This document shows positions 1 through 7,848 of a DNA stretch of 19,036 bases, in pieces. The stretch's first letter is position 1. Every line of letters begins with the position of its first letter. The stretch spans positions 1 to 19,036 of the forward strand of contig JAPOYZ010000335.1 of assembly GCA_026706325.1 (NCBI GenBank). The letters are read 5' to 3'. A program made the translations under genes and the position numbers. Source of the DNA: Candidatus Aminicenantota bacterium (lineage in GTDB: Bacteria; Acidobacteriota; UBA6911; RPQK01; JAJDTT01). The notes beneath the pieces were generated by a model. It was given only the letters and a program-made list of their open reading frames with translations. It did no database searches and was not told where the DNA came from.

Positions 1-902
1 ATCGACCGGATCGCCTCGCCCAACAGGCCGGCGACGCTCAAGGTTTGTATCTTGGGAATCCGCTTTTCCGGACTGATCCAAACCGTATTGGTGACGACAA
101 TTCCTTCGAAGTGAGACTCGCGAAGGCGCTTCACGGCCGGCCCCGAAAGGACGGCGTGAGTGGCGGCGGCGAAGAGTCTCCGGGCTCCCTGCTTTCTCAG
201 GGCGTCAGTGGCCTGCACCAGGGTTCCCGCCGTGTCGACCATGTCGTCGATGATGACCACGTCCCTGCCGTCGACATCGCCCACGATGCGCATGACCTCA
301 GCCGTGTTCACGCCGACGCGGCGCTTGTCGATGACGGCCAGATTGGCGCCCATCCTGCGGGCGTAGAAGCGAGCCCGCTCCACGCCTCCGGCATCGGGCG
401 ACACGACCGTGGGCCGGATCAACGACATCTTGTTCTTCAAATGGGAGAGGATGACCGGAGTGGCGAAGAGGTGGTCCACCGGCAGGTTGAAAAACCCCTG
501 GATCTGTCCCACGTGCAGGTCCATGGAAAGGAGCCGGTGGGTCCCGGCCGCCGTCAGGAGATCCGCCACCAGCTTGGCCGAAATGGGCACTCGCGGTTTG
601 TCCTTTCGGTCCTGGCGGGCGTAGCCGTAATAGGGAACAACGGCCGTGACTCGCCGTGCCGAGGAACGCCGAAAGGCGTCCAGCATGATCAGGAGTTCCA
701 TCAAGTTCTCGCCCACCGGCGGGCAGGTGGGCTGAACCACGAAGACATCCTTTCCCCGGACGTTCTCGAGAATCTGGAAATTGACCTCGCCGTCGCTGAA
801 TCGGGTCAGGTTCGCCCGGCCCAGAGGCTCCCCCAGATGTTGGCAGATCTCTTCCGTGAGTGGGGCGTTGGCGCTGCCTGTAAAGATCTTCAAACTGGAC
901 AT
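1..902 (-). CDS. prs: Ribose-phosphate pyrophosphokinase (PRPP synthetase), 3' end cut by window edge
   Basis: Transfers pyrophosphate from ATP to ribose 5-phosphate to make PRPP for nucleotide, histidine and NAD synthesis in the cytoplasm. I translated the minus strand from the ATG at 902-900; it stays open for 300 codons and runs off the left edge, so perhaps 10-15 C-terminal residues are missing (family about 310-320). Visible signatures are FSDGE near residues 35-39, the ATP-binding stretch YARQDRKDKPR (94-104), SMDLHVGQIQGFF (126-138), the VSPDAGGVERAR block (168-178) and the PRPP loop VVIIDDMVDTAGTL (215-228). In well-studied enzymes the ATP loop usually continues as REPISAK; here it reads RVPISAK. 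It lies 56 bp downstream of ispE on the same strand, a pairing common in many bacteria, so the two are probably cotranscribed. Identification is firm. Confidence 0.96.
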   Translation of the reverse strand, partial: MSSLKIFTGSANAPLTEEICQHLGEPLGRANLTRFSDGEVNFQILENVRGKDVFVVQPTCPPVGENLMELLIMLDAFRRSSARRVTAVVPYYGYARQDRKDKPRVPISAKLVADLLTAAGTHRLLSMDLHVGQIQGFFNLPVDHLFATPVILSHLKNKMSLIRPTVVSPDAGGVERARFYARRMGANLAVIDKRRVGVNTAEVMRIVGDVDGRDVVIIDDMVDTAGTLVQATDALRKQGARRLFAAATHAVLSGPAVKRLRESHFEGIVVTNTVWISPEKRIPKIQTLSVAGLLGEAIRS

Positions 903-958
903 GGAATCAACCCCGTGCCGAGGCGCTTGCGGATCCCGCGCGATCGGAACCGAAGTGG

Positions 959-1885
959 TCAGACCGGAACTTCGAGCCCCGATTCTCTCAGTATTTTTCT
1001 ATAGCGTCTTCTGGAAAGAGTGGAGCAGAACAACAGTTCTCCGCCTCCCTGGCAGGCGGATGAGTCTTTTCCCTGCGGGGGCCGCTCCCGGCACCCCAAG
1101 CCCATGAGCGTCGAGCCGCTCCCACAAACCATGACTCTCTCGCAACCCAAGGCGATGAGGGCTTTTCTCGCCTCCTCGAGAAAGCCATAGCGCTGGAACA
1201 GCAGCGCTTCGAAGTCGTTCTCCAGATGGGCCCAATTCAGGCCGTCTCTGAAGCGTGAGAAGCGATGGATTGTATTCTGCGTCCAGGACCTTGTCAACCT
1301 TTCGCCCCCTGTCCAGACGCCCCAATTCCGCATGGAATACACCGACTTCGTGGCAAGGCCGCGGCCCGGATAAAGGAGAACCATGTCCACCGGGCGCCCA
1401 AGATCAGGCAAGGGTGTGATGAGCTCTCCCCGGCCTTCTCCCAACGCGGACCCTCCGTGGAGGAAGAATGGAGCGTCGGAGCCCAACTCTGACGCCAACG
1501 CGATCAGGCCGGAGAGGCTCAATCCGCAATCCCACAACTGGTTCAATCCCAGCAGGGTCACCGCCGCATTCCCCGATCCGCCGCCGAGTCCCGCCCCCAA
1601 GGGAATTCCCTTGGTCAGGGTCAATTCCGCTCCAGCGGACACGCCCGCCCTCCGCTTCAGCAACCGGGCGGCGCGGCAGACCAGGTTCTCCGGCCCCGCC
1701 GGCGCGGCGCGGCCGTGAACCCGAATTCGAATCTCCGGATCCGTGGTGACCCGCAGGATCAGCTCGTCCCTCAGGTCCAGCATCTGAAAGACGGTTCGCA
1801 ACTCGTGAAAGCCGTCCTCCCGAAGACCCAGAATCTTCAGGATCCAGTTGGTCTTGGCAAAGGAGGGGAGAGCGAGTGAGGACAA
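959..1885 (-). CDS. ispE: 4-diphosphocytidyl-2-C-methyl-D-erythritol kinase
   Basis: GHMP-family kinase that phosphorylates the 2-hydroxyl of CDP-methylerythritol, the fourth step of the MEP route to isoprenoids. The 308-residue protein has the N-terminal catalytic lysine context (FAKTNWILKI, K11), REDGFHEL (22-29), the glycine-rich ATP loop PLGAGLGGGSGNAA (95-108), the catalytic aspartate block GSDAPFFLHGG (135-145, D137) and the C-terminal motif VCGSGST (253-259). Length is normal to slightly long. The start is a TTG at 1885-1883: an in-frame TGA lies three codons upstream and no ATG precedes K11. I see no convincing Shine-Dalgarno sequence before it. The gene is followed 56 bp later by prs. 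Its upstream region is only about 60 bp before the inverted-repeat element at 1946-2189, so that element must sit in or next to the ispE promoter. Confidence 0.95.
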   Translation of the reverse strand: MSSLALPSFAKTNWILKILGLREDGFHELRTVFQMLDLRDELILRVTTDPEIRIRVHGRAAPAGPENLVCRAARLLKRRAGVSAGAELTLTKGIPLGAGLGGGSGNAAVTLLGLNQLWDCGLSLSGLIALASELGSDAPFFLHGGSALGEGRGELITPLPDLGRPVDMVLLYPGRGLATKSVYSMRNWGVWTGGERLTRSWTQNTIHRFSRFRDGLNWAHLENDFEALLFQRYGFLEEARKALIALGCERVMVCGSGSTLMGLGCRERPPQGKDSSACQGGGELLFCSTLSRRRYRKILRESGLEVPV

Positions 1886-1926
1886 TGCGCCGAGTCAGAC
1901 CATGGAATGAGCGCGCCAGGTGGAGT

Positions 1927-1942
1927 TCCAGCGACGGCTGGA
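1927..1942. repeat. Short perfect hairpin beside the repeat element
   Basis: TCCAGC, loop GACG, GCTGGA: a perfect 6-bp stem at 1927-1932/1937-1942, just outside the left inverted repeat of the MITE-like element and about 40 bp upstream of the ispE TTG start. It may belong to a longer version of the element or be a small structure in the ispE leader. There is no T-run, so it is not an obvious terminator. Confidence 0.4.
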
Positions 1943-1945
1943 CGA

Positions 1946-2189
1946 AGCCCGCGTTTTTCACCAGGGGGCGTGACGATCGCGCAGGATTTTCGCCCTCAGC
2001 GCGTGCTCGCGACCGAGAGCGTAGTGGTGACTACGTTTGAGGGAGCACGTGCGCGCTGAGGGCGAAAAGACCAGTGAGCGCGCGCCCAGCGCCGTCTGTC
2101 CCGGAGAACCCTGGGAAAAATTCGCGCAAATGCTCAAAAATAGATTCTTTTTCATCATACGCATAGCGACCTGGTGAGAAATGCGGGTT
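1946..2189. repeat. MITE-like nested inverted-repeat element
   Basis: This fills most of the 307 bp gap between ispE and the TPR gene. Outer inverted repeats at 1946-1966 and 2169-2189 match at 17 of 21 positions (the right copy reads CCTGGTGAGAAATGCGGGTT from 2170). Inside lies a perfect 17-base inverted repeat at 1987-2003 and 2052-2068 (TTTTCGCCCTCAGCGCG and its complement). It continues inward as TGCTC/GAGCA with a 4-base bulge, and the loop holds a further perfect 6-bp hairpin at 2020-2025/2030-2035 (CGTAGT, loop GGTG). There is no transposase. The nesting fits a miniature inverted-repeat or REP-like palindrome that could fold into one long hairpin in RNA or single-stranded DNA. Its right end is 3 bp from the TPR stop codon. 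Whether it is multicopy cannot be seen from one window. Confidence 0.72.
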
Positions 2190-2192
2190 AGA

Positions 2193-4115
2193 TCACGGGG
2201 CTTGCGACGAGAGGCGCTGCTTCAGGTCGGCCACCTTCCGTTGAAGTCGATGGAATTCCTCGTCGGTGGCCACGCGCACACCCCGTTCGTAGTACTGAAG
2301 TGCGGTTTCGAGCTGACCGAGCTCGATGTAGAGGTCTCCCAGGTGATCGAAAATCGTCGGGTCCTCCGTCAGCTGGGCCGCCCGTTTCAGATTGACCTCG
2401 GCCTCATCGAGGCGATGCAGCTTGAAGTAGACCCATCCCAGGCTGTCCATATAGGCTCCGTTGTACGGATCCATTTCCGTCGCTCTCCTGATGTAGGTCA
2501 ACGCCTCCTGGAGACGGATTCCCCGATCCGCCCACATGTAGCCCAGGTAGTTGAGAACCCCGGCATGGTCCGGATTCGACTCCAGAATCCTCATGAATTC
2601 GGCTTCGGCGTCGGGAAGTTTCTCCTGCCTTTCGTAGACGGACGCCAGTCGAAACGTGAGCGGTTCACTGTCGGGCTTGAGACCGAGTCCCTCCTTGATG
2701 GCCTTTTCGGCTTTCCCGTAATTCTTGTGATCCATGTAGAGTTGGCTGATGATGCGGTAGTACGTCTCGGGATCCTTCTCAGGGCTCAGCCTGGACTGCA
2801 CGAGCTCGACTCCCTCCGACAGCCGGTCGTTTGCCGAGAGCATCTGGGCTCGCGTCGCGAGGGCGTCCGGATCGCGCGGATGGTCGTGGAGCAACTCCCC
2901 GGCCAGGGAAAGCGCCTCATCCAGCTTTCCCGCATCTTTCAAGGCGTAAATGAGCATGGCCTTGAATCGGGGTTCGCCGGGCCGGCCCTCCAGCAACTCC
3001 CGAAACAGCCGGATGGCATCCGTGTATTGGCGCGATTCCTGGTGGACGTGGGCCAGCGTGACCTGGACCTGTTCTCGAAACTCCCACTCTCCCTGCGACC
3101 TCGGGTTGCCCAGGTCGGAAAGAAGACGCTGCAAACGCCCGGTAGCGCTCTCCCGCTCCCCCCGTATGGCCTCGAGTCGAGACAATTCCAGGATCGCTTC
3201 CCTCTGCTTCGGATTGCTTTCCAGGACTCGCCCGAACACCTCCGTGGCCTCTTCAAACTCGCGGACCCGCATGAGAGCCCGGCCCAATTCAACCGCCAAT
3301 GCCGGTTCCTGCGGGTTCCGGGCCGTTCCCTTCCGCAGCAGTTCGACAGCTTGTTCGTGGCGTCCCTGTTGCGCCAGGAGCCTTCCGGTCTGTTTCAGGA
3401 GATCGGGGTCCGCCAGGAGCTGAGGGGCCGACAGATAGATTTCCACGGCCCGGTCCGGCTGGCCGGTCCGGACGTACAAGCGTCCCAGGTCGCCAATGAC
3501 TTCGAAATGACCCTTCTGGATGCTCAGCGCTTTTTCCAACGCCCGAATGGCCCCGGCCAGATCACCCAGCTCCTCCAGGGCCTTGGCATATTGGAAGTGG
3601 GCCTCCACCAGACCCGGCCGCAACTCGACCAGACGCGCCAGGAAGGGCGCTGCCTTCCGGTGTTCCCCGCGCAGCCGATGGAGATTCCCCAGCTGATAGA
3701 GGGCCTCGGCATGGTCGGGGTCCAGCTCGATGACTTTGTTCAGTTCCTTGATTGCCTTTTCCGAAAGCCCGCTTTGACCGCCGTGGTAGCTGGAATAGAG
3801 CTGTCCCAGGAAGTAATGGGCCGCGACGCTGTTCGGATCCTTCTCGATGGCCTGCTCGACCTCGCTGACGGCCCGGCCAACCTCGCCTGACCTGACCAGG
3901 ATGTGGGCGTATTCGATCCGGAGCTGGATGCTGTCCGGATCGAGTTCCAGCGCCTTCTCGAATTCTGCCTTGGAGAGGCCGAAGTCCTTGTTTCCCGAGT
4001 GAAGCGCGCCCAGGGCGAAATGATAGTAGGCCTGGGCCTGCCGGCTTGGCGGCGTCGGGACCGGCTCGACGGCCACAACGGTTCCGAGAATGACTCCGAA
4101 TACCAATCCGGTCAT
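2193..4115 (-). CDS. Exported or membrane-anchored tetratricopeptide-repeat protein
   Basis: A 640-residue protein made almost wholly of TPR units (roughly residues 27-620, about 15-17 repeats), with repeated family signatures such as KALELDP, LGQLYS, YQLGNLH, LGWVYFKL and LGDLYIELGQ. TPR arrays are protein-binding scaffolds; no catalytic domain is present and the partner is unknown. The N-terminus is hydrophobic (LVFGVILGTVVAV, residues 4-16), suggesting export or a membrane anchor. I chose the ATG at 4115. A TTG at 4181 would add 22 residues including two arginines before the hydrophobic stretch, which would make a better signal peptide. However, a promoter-like pair (4153-4181) lies inside that extension, and neither start has a good ribosome site. 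It lies about 156 bp downstream of the propeller gene, probably as a separate unit. Class is firm, function unknown. Confidence 0.88.
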   Translation of the reverse strand: MTGLVFGVILGTVVAVEPVPTPPSRQAQAYYHFALGALHSGNKDFGLSKAEFEKALELDPDSIQLRIEYAHILVRSGEVGRAVSEVEQAIEKDPNSVAAHYFLGQLYSSYHGGQSGLSEKAIKELNKVIELDPDHAEALYQLGNLHRLRGEHRKAAPFLARLVELRPGLVEAHFQYAKALEELGDLAGAIRALEKALSIQKGHFEVIGDLGRLYVRTGQPDRAVEIYLSAPQLLADPDLLKQTGRLLAQQGRHEQAVELLRKGTARNPQEPALAVELGRALMRVREFEEATEVFGRVLESNPKQREAILELSRLEAIRGERESATGRLQRLLSDLGNPRSQGEWEFREQVQVTLAHVHQESRQYTDAIRLFRELLEGRPGEPRFKAMLIYALKDAGKLDEALSLAGELLHDHPRDPDALATRAQMLSANDRLSEGVELVQSRLSPEKDPETYYRIISQLYMDHKNYGKAEKAIKEGLGLKPDSEPLTFRLASVYERQEKLPDAEAEFMRILESNPDHAGVLNYLGYMWADRGIRLQEALTYIRRATEMDPYNGAYMDSLGWVYFKLHRLDEAEVNLKRAAQLTEDPTIFDHLGDLYIELGQLETALQYYERGVRVATDEEFHRLQRKVADLKQRLSSQAP

Positions 4116-4152
4116 AACGATTCGACGGCTATTGGCAAGAAAAATCAGGCTG

Positions 4153-4181
4153 ATAGTACCCAACTCCGGGCGGGACGACAA
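4153..4181 (-). promoter_or_regulatory. Candidate sigma-70 promoter for the TPR gene
   Basis: On the minus strand TTGTCG (4181-4176) and TACTAT (4158-4153) are separated by exactly 17 bp, each matching 4 of 6 consensus bases. Transcription would begin near 4146, about 31 nt before the ATG at 4115. The pair overlaps the TTG-start extension of the TPR frame, which supports the ATG as the true start. Prediction by eye only. Confidence 0.4.
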
Positions 4182-4271
4182 CCGTCCGGGAGAGAAGCGG
4201 GGAGCGGGAAACGAGGCGCGGGAACGACGGTTCGACAGGAGAGAACGATACGCCCGGGAACTGTTTCGGCG

Positions 4272-7184
4272 TCAATCGATGACCTGCGGAGGGATGATCG
4301 ATATCTTTTCGAGATCTTCCGTAAAGATGAGTTCCATCACCACGATCGGCTGGTCGGACGACACGGCGACGTAGCCGCCGATGGCCGCCGGCAGACCGGA
4401 AAAGATCTCGTGAGCCATCGCGATCCGGCGGTGGCCGTCCTCCAAGGTCAGGGTCTTTTCCTCAGCCAGCGGGTTTCCGCCGGTTGAGCGGGCCGTCAGC
4501 TTCACCGTTGCCGCCGGGCCGGGTCCGGGATTGAGAAACACCAGGCCGGTCCTGTACCTTTCGACTCCCCCGTGGGCAAGGTAGGGCAGGATGTACTCCT
4601 TGGCCGGCGCCGGCACGGCCGGAGTGCTGATCATGCCCTTGCCGGAAAAGAGCTGCAATTCGGCGCTGCCCACCAGCCCCGGCTGAGAGCCGTCGATCCG
4701 TATCCAGCCGGACACCAGGCCTCCCGTGTCCACGAGGTTCGGAAAGATGGAGGCCATTTCCATGCGCAGGCCTTCACCGGGAACCAGCTCCAGCATCGGC
4801 GCAACCTCCACCGATTTCCCTTCGTTGTCCATCAGGGTGAGTTGGACCGTCATCTCCTCGGTGCCCTGGTGCACCAGGTTGACGTGGGTCTCGCTGCCTC
4901 CGAAGGTCACCGCCTGGGGCAGATAGAGGGTCTCGGCCGGGACGACTCCCGGAGCTTCCACCACCAGCCCGTCCATCATGGCCATGCGCTCCTCGTCGTA
5001 CCAGCGCTGGTAGGCCATGATCCCCTGCTCGCTCTCCACCGTGATGTAAGAGCCGTCATAGCCGTTGCTGGCCAAGGGCCGGCAGGTCGCCTGTTCGGGG
5101 TCCTCGCAAGCGGCCAGGCTGTCGTCGGCGCATGGCTCGCCGTTGTCCGAGCAGGTCCCGCGTTGACAGTAGAAGTTGTCCAGGAAGACCCCGCCGGTGG
5201 AAAAGCACTCGAAGGCGAGTCCTTGAAAGAAACCGATCTCGTCTCCCAGGGCTCCCCGCAACACCAGGCCTCCGAGGGTGTTCCGGGTATCTTCGAGAAC
5301 GAGATCTCCCTCGGCCGTGTAGAGGCGGACGGAGACGTCCGTGCTGTTGGAGTTGGGATTGAGAACGGAGAGTTCGGTGGTGAAGCCGTCCTTGACCCGG
5401 ACTTCGGGAAGGACGACCTTCTGCGCCGTCTTGGAGTGCAAGGAAGCTGCATCCAGGCGGCGTCTTTCGCCGCGGTCCCCGATCCTGAAGAATCCCCGGG
5501 CCCGGGCCTGGTCGTCGTCCAGCAGCATCCATCCTTCCATGAACTGGTTGCGTTCGGCGCTGACCACTTCCCGAACCGTGATGGGCAACTGTCCCCGGGG
5601 ACCGATGGTCAGGTTGGTGGGATTCTCTCCGAACTCCACGATGTCTTCGGTGTCGTTCAAATCCTGAAATCGGATCCCTCCCACGTTGACTCCCCGGGCC
5701 ATGATGTCGCTGGTCAGGGAAGAGAGGTTGGTCAGGTTCACCGCGGTGAACCATCCCTGGGAACTCAACAGGTAGGGGAGGAACAGGCGGCGGCTCGGGC
5801 GCAGCAGCTCGATGGTGCCGAGGTTGAAGTTCACCGCGGTCATCGCCTCTCCGTCCGGACTCACGGCCACGTCCAGAGGCGCACCGGGAACCTCGGGCCG
5901 CAGGTCCTCGCTGAAGCCCCGCAACTTCTGTCCCACCAACACGGGCTGCAGGAGTTCGCCCGTATTCAATTTGAATTGCAGGATGACGTCGTCCATGGGA
6001 GCGCCCAGCATCATGGTGGTTCCGTCCAGGAAGACCGGACGGCTGGAGTCGCGAAAATCGGATGTCCGCGGCTGGAAGGTGACGACTTCCAGGCTGTCCG
6101 CATCGATGGTGCCGTTCTCGTCCGGGACGGGAATCGGGATCATCTGCAGGTTCAGATTGCTGAGCACCACGAACCACTTGCCATCCGGCGCCGGCACGAT
6201 CTCCACCGGTACGCCACCCACGTCGAAAATCTTCACCACCTGTCCTGTCTGAATGTCGAACAGGGTGGCGCGATCGCTCCCCAGCTCGGCCAGCGTCTGC
6301 AGGGCCCCCAGTTGGCGGTCCGCCACCAGCCCGTACCGGCCGTCCGGAGAGATGGCGGCACCCGCACCCACCTGGAAGTCATGGGGGGGCGCCTCTTGTT
6401 CCGGATCCGGAATGATGGTCGTCACCACGGAGAAGGAATCGGTGTCCACAATGGTGATGGCGTCCCTTTCTTCGGCGGGAGTCAACAGCGTCGAACCGAC
6501 GGTGACGACGAAGAACCGGCTTCCGTCGGGAGTCATTCGGAGCGTCGTCGGACGGGTTCCGCCCGGCATCTGGAGCCTGGGTTCCACTTCCTGGAGGGTC
6601 GCCGTGTCGAATCGCAAGATCTCGTCGGTCCCTGAGGAGGCCACGATGCCCAGGCGTTCATCTCCCGAGAAGACCATGTTGTTGGCGACGGAGAAGAAAG
6701 CCTCCATCGTCAGGATCTGAACCTCCAGGGTGTCCACGTCGATGGCCGCGATCGCTCCCTGAACGGGCTGCGTCTCTTCCTGGGACGCGTCGGCCCTGAA
6801 GGCGTCGGCCCGGCCGTTTTCGTTGATGAACGCGCACAGGACCGCGACCCGGTCCCCGCCGGGCATGAGGGCGATGTGCCCCGGGCTCTCGGGAACGTCC
6901 ACGAGGCCCAGAATCTCGCCGCTCTTGGGATTGAAGGCCAGAACCTTGTTCGAGAAGGTGTAGCTGACGAAGGCCTTGCTCGAGTCCGGAGTAAAGACCA
7001 CATTAGGGGAGAAATTGAGATCGCTCTGGTTGGCCCCGAGTATCAGGGGCACCTCGTTGGGATCGAAACGCAACGGGTCCTCGGCTTCGCTCGGATCCAG
7101 CGTCATGAATACCCGCTGGCCGCGAAGTGCGGGTCCCCCCAGACTCAGCAGCACGAACAGAAGAATCACGAGCTGGCGGCGCAT
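4272..7184 (-). CDS. Secreted beta-propeller protein with four repeated C-terminal beta-sandwich-like domains
   Basis: About 970 residues. The frame is open from 7370, but the ATG at 7184 starts a classic signal peptide (MRRQLVILLFVLLSLGGPALRG), so I take that start. Residues ~40-450 look like a YVTN/SMP-30-type beta-propeller, with repeated blade motifs such as VVFTPDSSKAFVSY, RMTPDGSRFFVV, AISPDGRYGLVAD and VAVSPDGEAMTAV. From ~460 onward an LP-x-(L/V/A)...NL-x-N-type unit recurs four times, beginning near 463 (FLPYL), 583 (VLPEV), 750 (YLPQA) and 861 (ILPYL). Between units 2 and 3 lies a cysteine-rich insertion (~660-700) with six cysteines. Similar LP/LNP repeats are known to me from large secreted acidobacterial proteins of unknown role. 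A surface or periplasmic binding role is inference; no enzyme motif or sorting signal is visible. Good frame, unknown function. Confidence 0.88.
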   Translation of the reverse strand: MRRQLVILLFVLLSLGGPALRGQRVFMTLDPSEAEDPLRFDPNEVPLILGANQSDLNFSPNVVFTPDSSKAFVSYTFSNKVLAFNPKSGEILGLVDVPESPGHIALMPGGDRVAVLCAFINENGRADAFRADASQEETQPVQGAIAAIDVDTLEVQILTMEAFFSVANNMVFSGDERLGIVASSGTDEILRFDTATLQEVEPRLQMPGGTRPTTLRMTPDGSRFFVVTVGSTLLTPAEERDAITIVDTDSFSVVTTIIPDPEQEAPPHDFQVGAGAAISPDGRYGLVADRQLGALQTLAELGSDRATLFDIQTGQVVKIFDVGGVPVEIVPAPDGKWFVVLSNLNLQMIPIPVPDENGTIDADSLEVVTFQPRTSDFRDSSRPVFLDGTTMMLGAPMDDVILQFKLNTGELLQPVLVGQKLRGFSEDLRPEVPGAPLDVAVSPDGEAMTAVNFNLGTIELLRPSRRLFLPYLLSSQGWFTAVNLTNLSSLTSDIMARGVNVGGIRFQDLNDTEDIVEFGENPTNLTIGPRGQLPITVREVVSAERNQFMEGWMLLDDDQARARGFFRIGDRGERRRLDAASLHSKTAQKVVLPEVRVKDGFTTELSVLNPNSNSTDVSVRLYTAEGDLVLEDTRNTLGGLVLRGALGDEIGFFQGLAFECFSTGGVFLDNFYCQRGTCSDNGEPCADDSLAACEDPEQATCRPLASNGYDGSYITVESEQGIMAYQRWYDEERMAMMDGLVVEAPGVVPAETLYLPQAVTFGGSETHVNLVHQGTEEMTVQLTLMDNEGKSVEVAPMLELVPGEGLRMEMASIFPNLVDTGGLVSGWIRIDGSQPGLVGSAELQLFSGKGMISTPAVPAPAKEYILPYLAHGGVERYRTGLVFLNPGPGPAATVKLTARSTGGNPLAEEKTLTLEDGHRRIAMAHEIFSGLPAAIGGYVAVSSDQPIVVMELIFTEDLEKISIIPPQVID

Positions 7185-7196
7185 CACTGGTCCATT

Positions 7197-7226
7197 ATGA
7201 TATTCGGGCCGGAACCGGCCGTTCAA
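7197..7226 (-). promoter_or_regulatory. Candidate promoter with a perfect palindrome in its spacer, before the propeller gene
   Basis: On the minus strand TTGAAC (7226-7221) and TATCAT (7202-7197) are 18 bp apart. Nearly the whole spacer is the perfect 14-bp palindrome GGCCGGAACCGGCC (7207-7220 on the plus strand). A palindrome in that position is a classical place for a repressor or MerR-type operator. Transcription would begin about 6 nt before the ATG at 7184, giving almost no leader. The hexamers are by-eye matches; the palindrome is certain. Confidence 0.45.
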
Positions 7227-7240
7227 TTCGTTCACCCGGC

Positions 7241-7549
7241 TCAAGTGGTACGATCTCCAGGGCGGGGACGGAGTACTCGGAAATCCAGACCTCGGACCAG
7301 GGACCGGTTCCAGAAGCCGTTGACCTTCGAGATCAGCGCCGGAGTCATTCTCCGGAGCACCCCCTCCCACTCGGAGTCGGGTACGCCGATCTCCAGGATC
7401 CGCCCCCGGAGACGCAGAGGCCCCGCCGACGCGGCCCAGGGCGCCCCGACGATCCGGGGCCAGAACTCGCGCAAGAAGATCACAGCTACCTTCTCGTTCC
7501 GGACGAACTCCTGAAGCAAGGGAAGAAAGAGAGATCCGACCGTCCTCAT
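7241..7549 (-). CDS. DUF721 / DciA-like protein
   Basis: A small protein with the DUF721 pattern: FLREFWPRIVGAPWAASAGP (residues 25-44) followed by LRLRGRILEIGVPDSEWEGV (45-64) and LISKVNGFW (72-80). In other bacteria members of this family (DciA) help load the replicative helicase DnaB onto DNA; assigning that role here is inference, because many short DUF721 proteins are untested. The frame is open from 7627 (128 residues), but the upstream part is proline/arginine-rich and unconserved in style. The ATG at 7549 is preceded by GGAG at a short distance, giving 102 residues, and is my preferred start. It is divergent from the HNH gene and ends 56 bp before the propeller gene, which has its own promoter-like sequence. 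Confidence 0.75.
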   Translation of the reverse strand: MRTVGSLFLPLLQEFVRNEKVAVIFLREFWPRIVGAPWAASAGPLRLRGRILEIGVPDSEWEGVLRRMTPALISKVNGFWNRSLVRGLDFRVLRPRPGDRTT

Positions 7550-7779
7550 CGGCTCCGTCCGCGGGGTGCCGAACGGAACCGGGGGCCCCTGGCCCGGGAC
7601 TCGATTGCCTGGATCCCGTTGTTTCATGACCGCATCAGTCTAGCAAAATGAACTCGTGCCATGCCTTGATCTTTGCGAGTCCGCGGCAAGCCCGCCCGGC
7701 GCCCGTCCGGCACCCGGGCTGACCCGGTTCGGTTCCCGCCGCCGTCTTCGAGCAGTAGGGAGCTATGCGCATCCTCGAC

Positions 7780-7809
7780 TTGACATTGGGCGGAAGCCTC
7801 CCTTACATA
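7780..7809 (+). promoter_or_regulatory. Candidate promoter for the HNH endonuclease gene
   Basis: A consensus TTGACA at 7780-7785 is followed after 17-18 bp by TTACATA (7803-7809). Transcription would begin near 7816, about 33 nt before the GTG start at 7849. Two more TTGACA copies follow at 7825-7830 and 7842-7847 without convincing -10 partners before the gene. The rest of the divergent gap (7550-7848) shows no other structure I can support. Confidence 0.4.
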
Positions 7810-7848
7810 TCAGCCCGTGCCCTGTTGACACCCGCTCCCCGTTGACAA

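Noticed and set aside
1958..2164. Minus-strand 68-codon frame between TPR and ispE
   Set aside because: It lies wholly within the nested inverted-repeat element and its sequence is dictated by the palindromes; no ribosome site or family resemblance.
1886..2192. tRNA gene near ispE-prs, as found in some genomes
   Set aside because: No T-arm GGTTCGAATCC-like block or cloverleaf found on either strand; the hairpins are simple inverted repeats.
2181..3890. 569-codon plus-strand frame opposite the TPR gene
   Set aside because: Antisense shadow of a long GC-rich gene; the minus strand shows clear TPR motifs and this frame shows none.
4572..6635. 687-codon plus-strand frame opposite the propeller gene
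   Set aside because: Antisense shadow rich in H, R, G and Q, with no domain signature; the minus strand has a signal peptide and propeller blades.
6976..7651. Overlapping plus-strand frames around the DUF721 gene (74-212 codons)
   Set aside because: Low-complexity R/P/S-rich translations overlapping a recognisable DUF721 protein and a signal-peptide start on the other strand.
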